Positions 62,001 to 64,000 of a stretch of 64,000 nt of DNA are shown here, in pieces. Location: positions 24,431,672 to 24,495,671 of the forward strand of contig NC_135134.1 in the NCBI RefSeq assembly GCF_051014445.1, read 5' to 3'. This DNA is from Colletes latitarsis (taxonomy: Eukaryota; Arthropoda; Insecta; Hymenoptera; Colletidae). The position numbers and the translations under genes are program-made. The notes beneath the pieces were generated by a model that saw nothing but the letters and a program-made list of their open reading frames with translations, had not been told where the DNA came from and searched no databases. Within the stretch, counting starts at the first letter, position 1. Every line of letters begins with the position of its first letter.

Positions 62001-63238
62001 AGACCTAACATGCGTTATCATCTAAAATATTGATCGAAACCAGGTTTAATCGAATGTTTCAGTGTGGTACCACATTACTATGTGATCCTAACTGGAAAAA
62101 AACCAAGGATCTGTTCAACAAATATGTGAAGAATGCGAAAGTATGAGTCTGATGAGGGCAAATCCCAGGCCTAACGTAAACCTAACCTGCGATATCATCT
62201 AAAATATTGATCGAAACCAGGTTTAATTGACTGATTCAGTGTGGTACCACATCACTACGTGATCCAAACCGGAAAAACCCCAGGATCTGTTCAACAAGTA
62301 TGTGAAGAATGCGAAAGTATGAGACAGATGATGGCAAATCCTAGACCTAACCCAGACCTAACATGCGTTATCATCTAAAATATTGATCGAAACCAGGTTT
62401 AATCGAATGTTTCAGTGTGGTACCACATTACTACGTGATCCTAACTGGAAAAAAACCAAGGATCTGTTCAACAAATATGTGAAGAATGCGAAAGTATGAG
62501 TCTGATGAGGGCAAATCCCAGGCCTAACGTAAACCTAACCTGCGTTATCATCTAAAATATTGATCGAAACCAGGTTTAATTGACTGATTCAGTGTGGTAC
62601 CACATTACTACGTGATCCAAACCAGAAAAACCCCAGGATATGTTTAACAAGTATGTGAAGAATGCGAAAGTATGAGACAGATGATGGCAAATCCTAGACC
62701 TAACCCAGACCTAACATGCGTTATCATCAAAAATATTGATCGAAACCAGGTTTAATCGACTGTCTCAGTGTGGTACCACATTACTACGTGACCCAAACCA
62801 GAAAAAGCCCAGTATCTGGCCAACAAGTATGGGAAATTTGCGAAAGTATGAGTCTCATGAGGGCAAATCCCAGGCCTAACCTAGACCTAACATGGTGTAA
62901 CGTCTAAAATATTGGTCCTATCCAGGTTTAATTAACTGTTTCAGTGTGGTACCACATCACTACGTGATCCAAACCGGAAAAAACCCAGGATCTGTTCAAC
63001 AAGTATGTGAAGAATGCGAAAGTATGAGACAGATCATGGCAAATCCTTGACCTAACCCAGACCTAACATGTGTTATCATCTAGAATATTGATCGAAACCA
63101 GGTTTAATCGACTGTTTCAGTGAGGTACCACATTACTACGTGACCGAAACCAGAAAAAACCCAGGATCTGGCCAACAAGTTTGGGAAATATGCGAAAGTA
63201 TGAGTCTCATGAGGGAAAATCCCAGGCCTAACCTAGAC
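59031..63238 (+). repeat. 24-unit higher-order repeat, copy 1 (4208 bp)
   Basis: Matching bases lie 4208 bp apart between this copy and the sequence from 63239 on. 4208 is 16 bp short of 24 units, in part because of the 23-bp deletion unit at 60095. It opens with the ATGTTGATCGTGACC unit and then the block also found at 3170-4040. Differences from copy 2 include CCAAAACAG, CAAAGTTGCG and GTGATGCAAACC here. Confidence 0.88.
60095..60096 (+). other. 23-bp deletion junction, third copy, 30 kb away
   Basis: The same junction and the same neighbours (GGAGAAAAACCCAGTATC before, GGTTCTGCTGATGGCAAG after) occur here. One nearby substitution (CTAGGCCTAAC against CTAGACCTAAC) separates it from the copies at 29.5 and 30.4 kb. 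A shared deletion with shared flanks means common descent. Confidence 0.88.
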
Positions 63239-64000
63239 CTAACATGCGTTATCCGCTAAAATGTTGATCGTGACCAGGTTTAATCGACTGTTTCAGTGTG
63301 GTACCACATTACTACATGATCCAAACCAGAAATAACCCAGGATCTGGCCAACATGTATGTGAGAAATGCGAAGGTATGGGCTCGATGGGGGCAGATCCCA
63401 CACCTATCCCAGACCAAACTTGCGTTATCCTCTAAAATATTGATTGAGACCAGGATTGGTCGACTGTTTCAGTGTGGTACCACATTACTACGTGATCCAA
63501 ACCAGAAAAAGCCAGGGATCAGGCAAACAAATATGAGAAATATGCGGAAGTACGAGCCTGATGAGAGCAAATCCCCAGACCTAACCTAGACCTAACATGC
63601 GTTATCCTCTAAAATATTGTTCGAGACCAGGATTAATCGACTGTTTCAGTGTGGTACCACTTTACTACGTGATCCAAACCAGATATTACCCAGGATCTGT
63701 TGAACAAGTATCTGAAGAATGCGAAAGAATGTGTCTGATGAGGGCAAATCCTAGACCTAAACCAGACCTAACATGCGTTATCATCCAAAATATTGATCGA
63801 AACCAGGTTTAATCGACTGTTTCAGAGTGGTACCACATTACTACGTGATCCAATCCAGTAAAATCCAAGGATCTGCCCAACAAGTATGAGAAATATGCGA
63901 AAGTTTGAGTCTGATGAGGGCAACTCCCAGGCCTAACCTAGACCTAACGTGAGTTATCCTCTAAAGTATTGATCGAAACCAGGTTTCATGGACTGTTTCA
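63239..64000 (+). repeat. 24-unit higher-order repeat, copy 2 (cut by window end)
   Basis: The first 762 bp of a second copy of 59031-63238 are visible and still match at the last base. The repeat therefore continues beyond the window. Confidence 0.88.

Larger units (their letters stand above)
24377..64000 (+). repeat. 176-bp satellite array, right arm
   Basis: The same satellite continues in the same orientation to the end of the window, about 225 units. The unit phase across the insertion is exact once the insert (483 bp) and the 16-bp duplicated target are removed: the unit start at 23772 is followed by one at 24447, and 675 minus 499 is 176. Compared with the left arm, this arm has more long, nearly identical duplicated blocks (4931, 1232 and 4208 bp). 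No gene, RNA gene or second mobile element was seen anywhere in it. Confidence 0.98.

Noticed and set aside
419..63812. About 45 short open frames (63-98 codons, mostly plus strand) with related translations
   Set aside because: They are repeats of one open stretch of the satellite unit. They start and stop at the same unit positions, the 176-bp period shifts frame at each unit, and frames break freely between copies. No start context, domain or codon bias supports a protein.
1..64000. CRISPR array
   Set aside because: The repeats are regular, but whole 176-bp units repeat with no unique spacers between short repeats, and no cas-like genes are present.
1..64000. CENP-B box in the satellite unit
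   Set aside because: I looked for the pattern TTCG-4N-A-2N-CGGG on both strands in typical units. TTCGAGACCAGG in some units fits only the first four bases.
1..64000. Protein with tandem repeats encoded by the array
   Set aside because: A repeat-protein gene would need a unit length divisible by three and an open frame across units. The unit is 176 bp and each frame closes in the following unit.

Overview
The window is one block of tandemly repeated satellite DNA with a single retrotransposon-like insertion. I see no host gene, rRNA, tRNA or CRISPR array. The unit is about 176 bp and begins, in the phase used here, at GGTACC (positions 1, 353, 529, 705, 881, 1057 and so on). All units lie head to tail on the same strand. 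Allowing for the insertion, there is room for about 361 units. Because 176 is not a multiple of three and stop codons recur in each unit, the short open frames are by-products of the repeat and I do not call them genes.

The organism is a eukaryote. The insertion has the layout of a 5'-truncated non-LTR retrotransposon on the minus strand: a pure poly(A) tail, a GC-rich 3' region and a 16-bp target-site duplication. The minus-strand motif GGGTTTTTAGTGGGTAGG looks to me like the 3' ends of R1-type elements of insects and other arthropods. That points weakly to an arthropod; the species cannot be told. The array could be centromeric or pericentromeric heterochromatin, but that is inference.

Layout. 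1-4430: mixed units with a 3-unit tandem duplication (737-1792), a segment repeated 12 units later, and a block (about 3170-4040) that recurs near 59-60 kb and 63-64 kb. 4431-16053: four successive copies of a 16/17-unit higher-order repeat (2993, 2819, 2819 and 2992 bp), with diagnostic variants alternating between copies. 16054-28171: a 35-unit (6163 bp) superstructure and a diverged second copy, which carries the insertion at 23894-24376. 29379-40251: a 5-unit (858 bp) duplication, then two almost identical copies of a 4931-bp, 28-unit block. 41663-44126: a 7-unit (1232 bp) duplication. 44127-58500: mosaics of 12-, 16- and 25-unit spacing with patches of single-unit homogenisation. 59031-64000: a 24-unit (4208 bp) repeat whose second copy runs off the window.

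The pattern is that of repeated unequal exchange or segmental amplification at many scales. Each typical unit carries two short dyad symmetries close together (TGTGGTACCACA and TCGAAACCAGGTTTAATCGA), and several duplication edges fall at the first of these. All comparisons were by eye; identity levels are impressions from reading aligned lines, not computed values.
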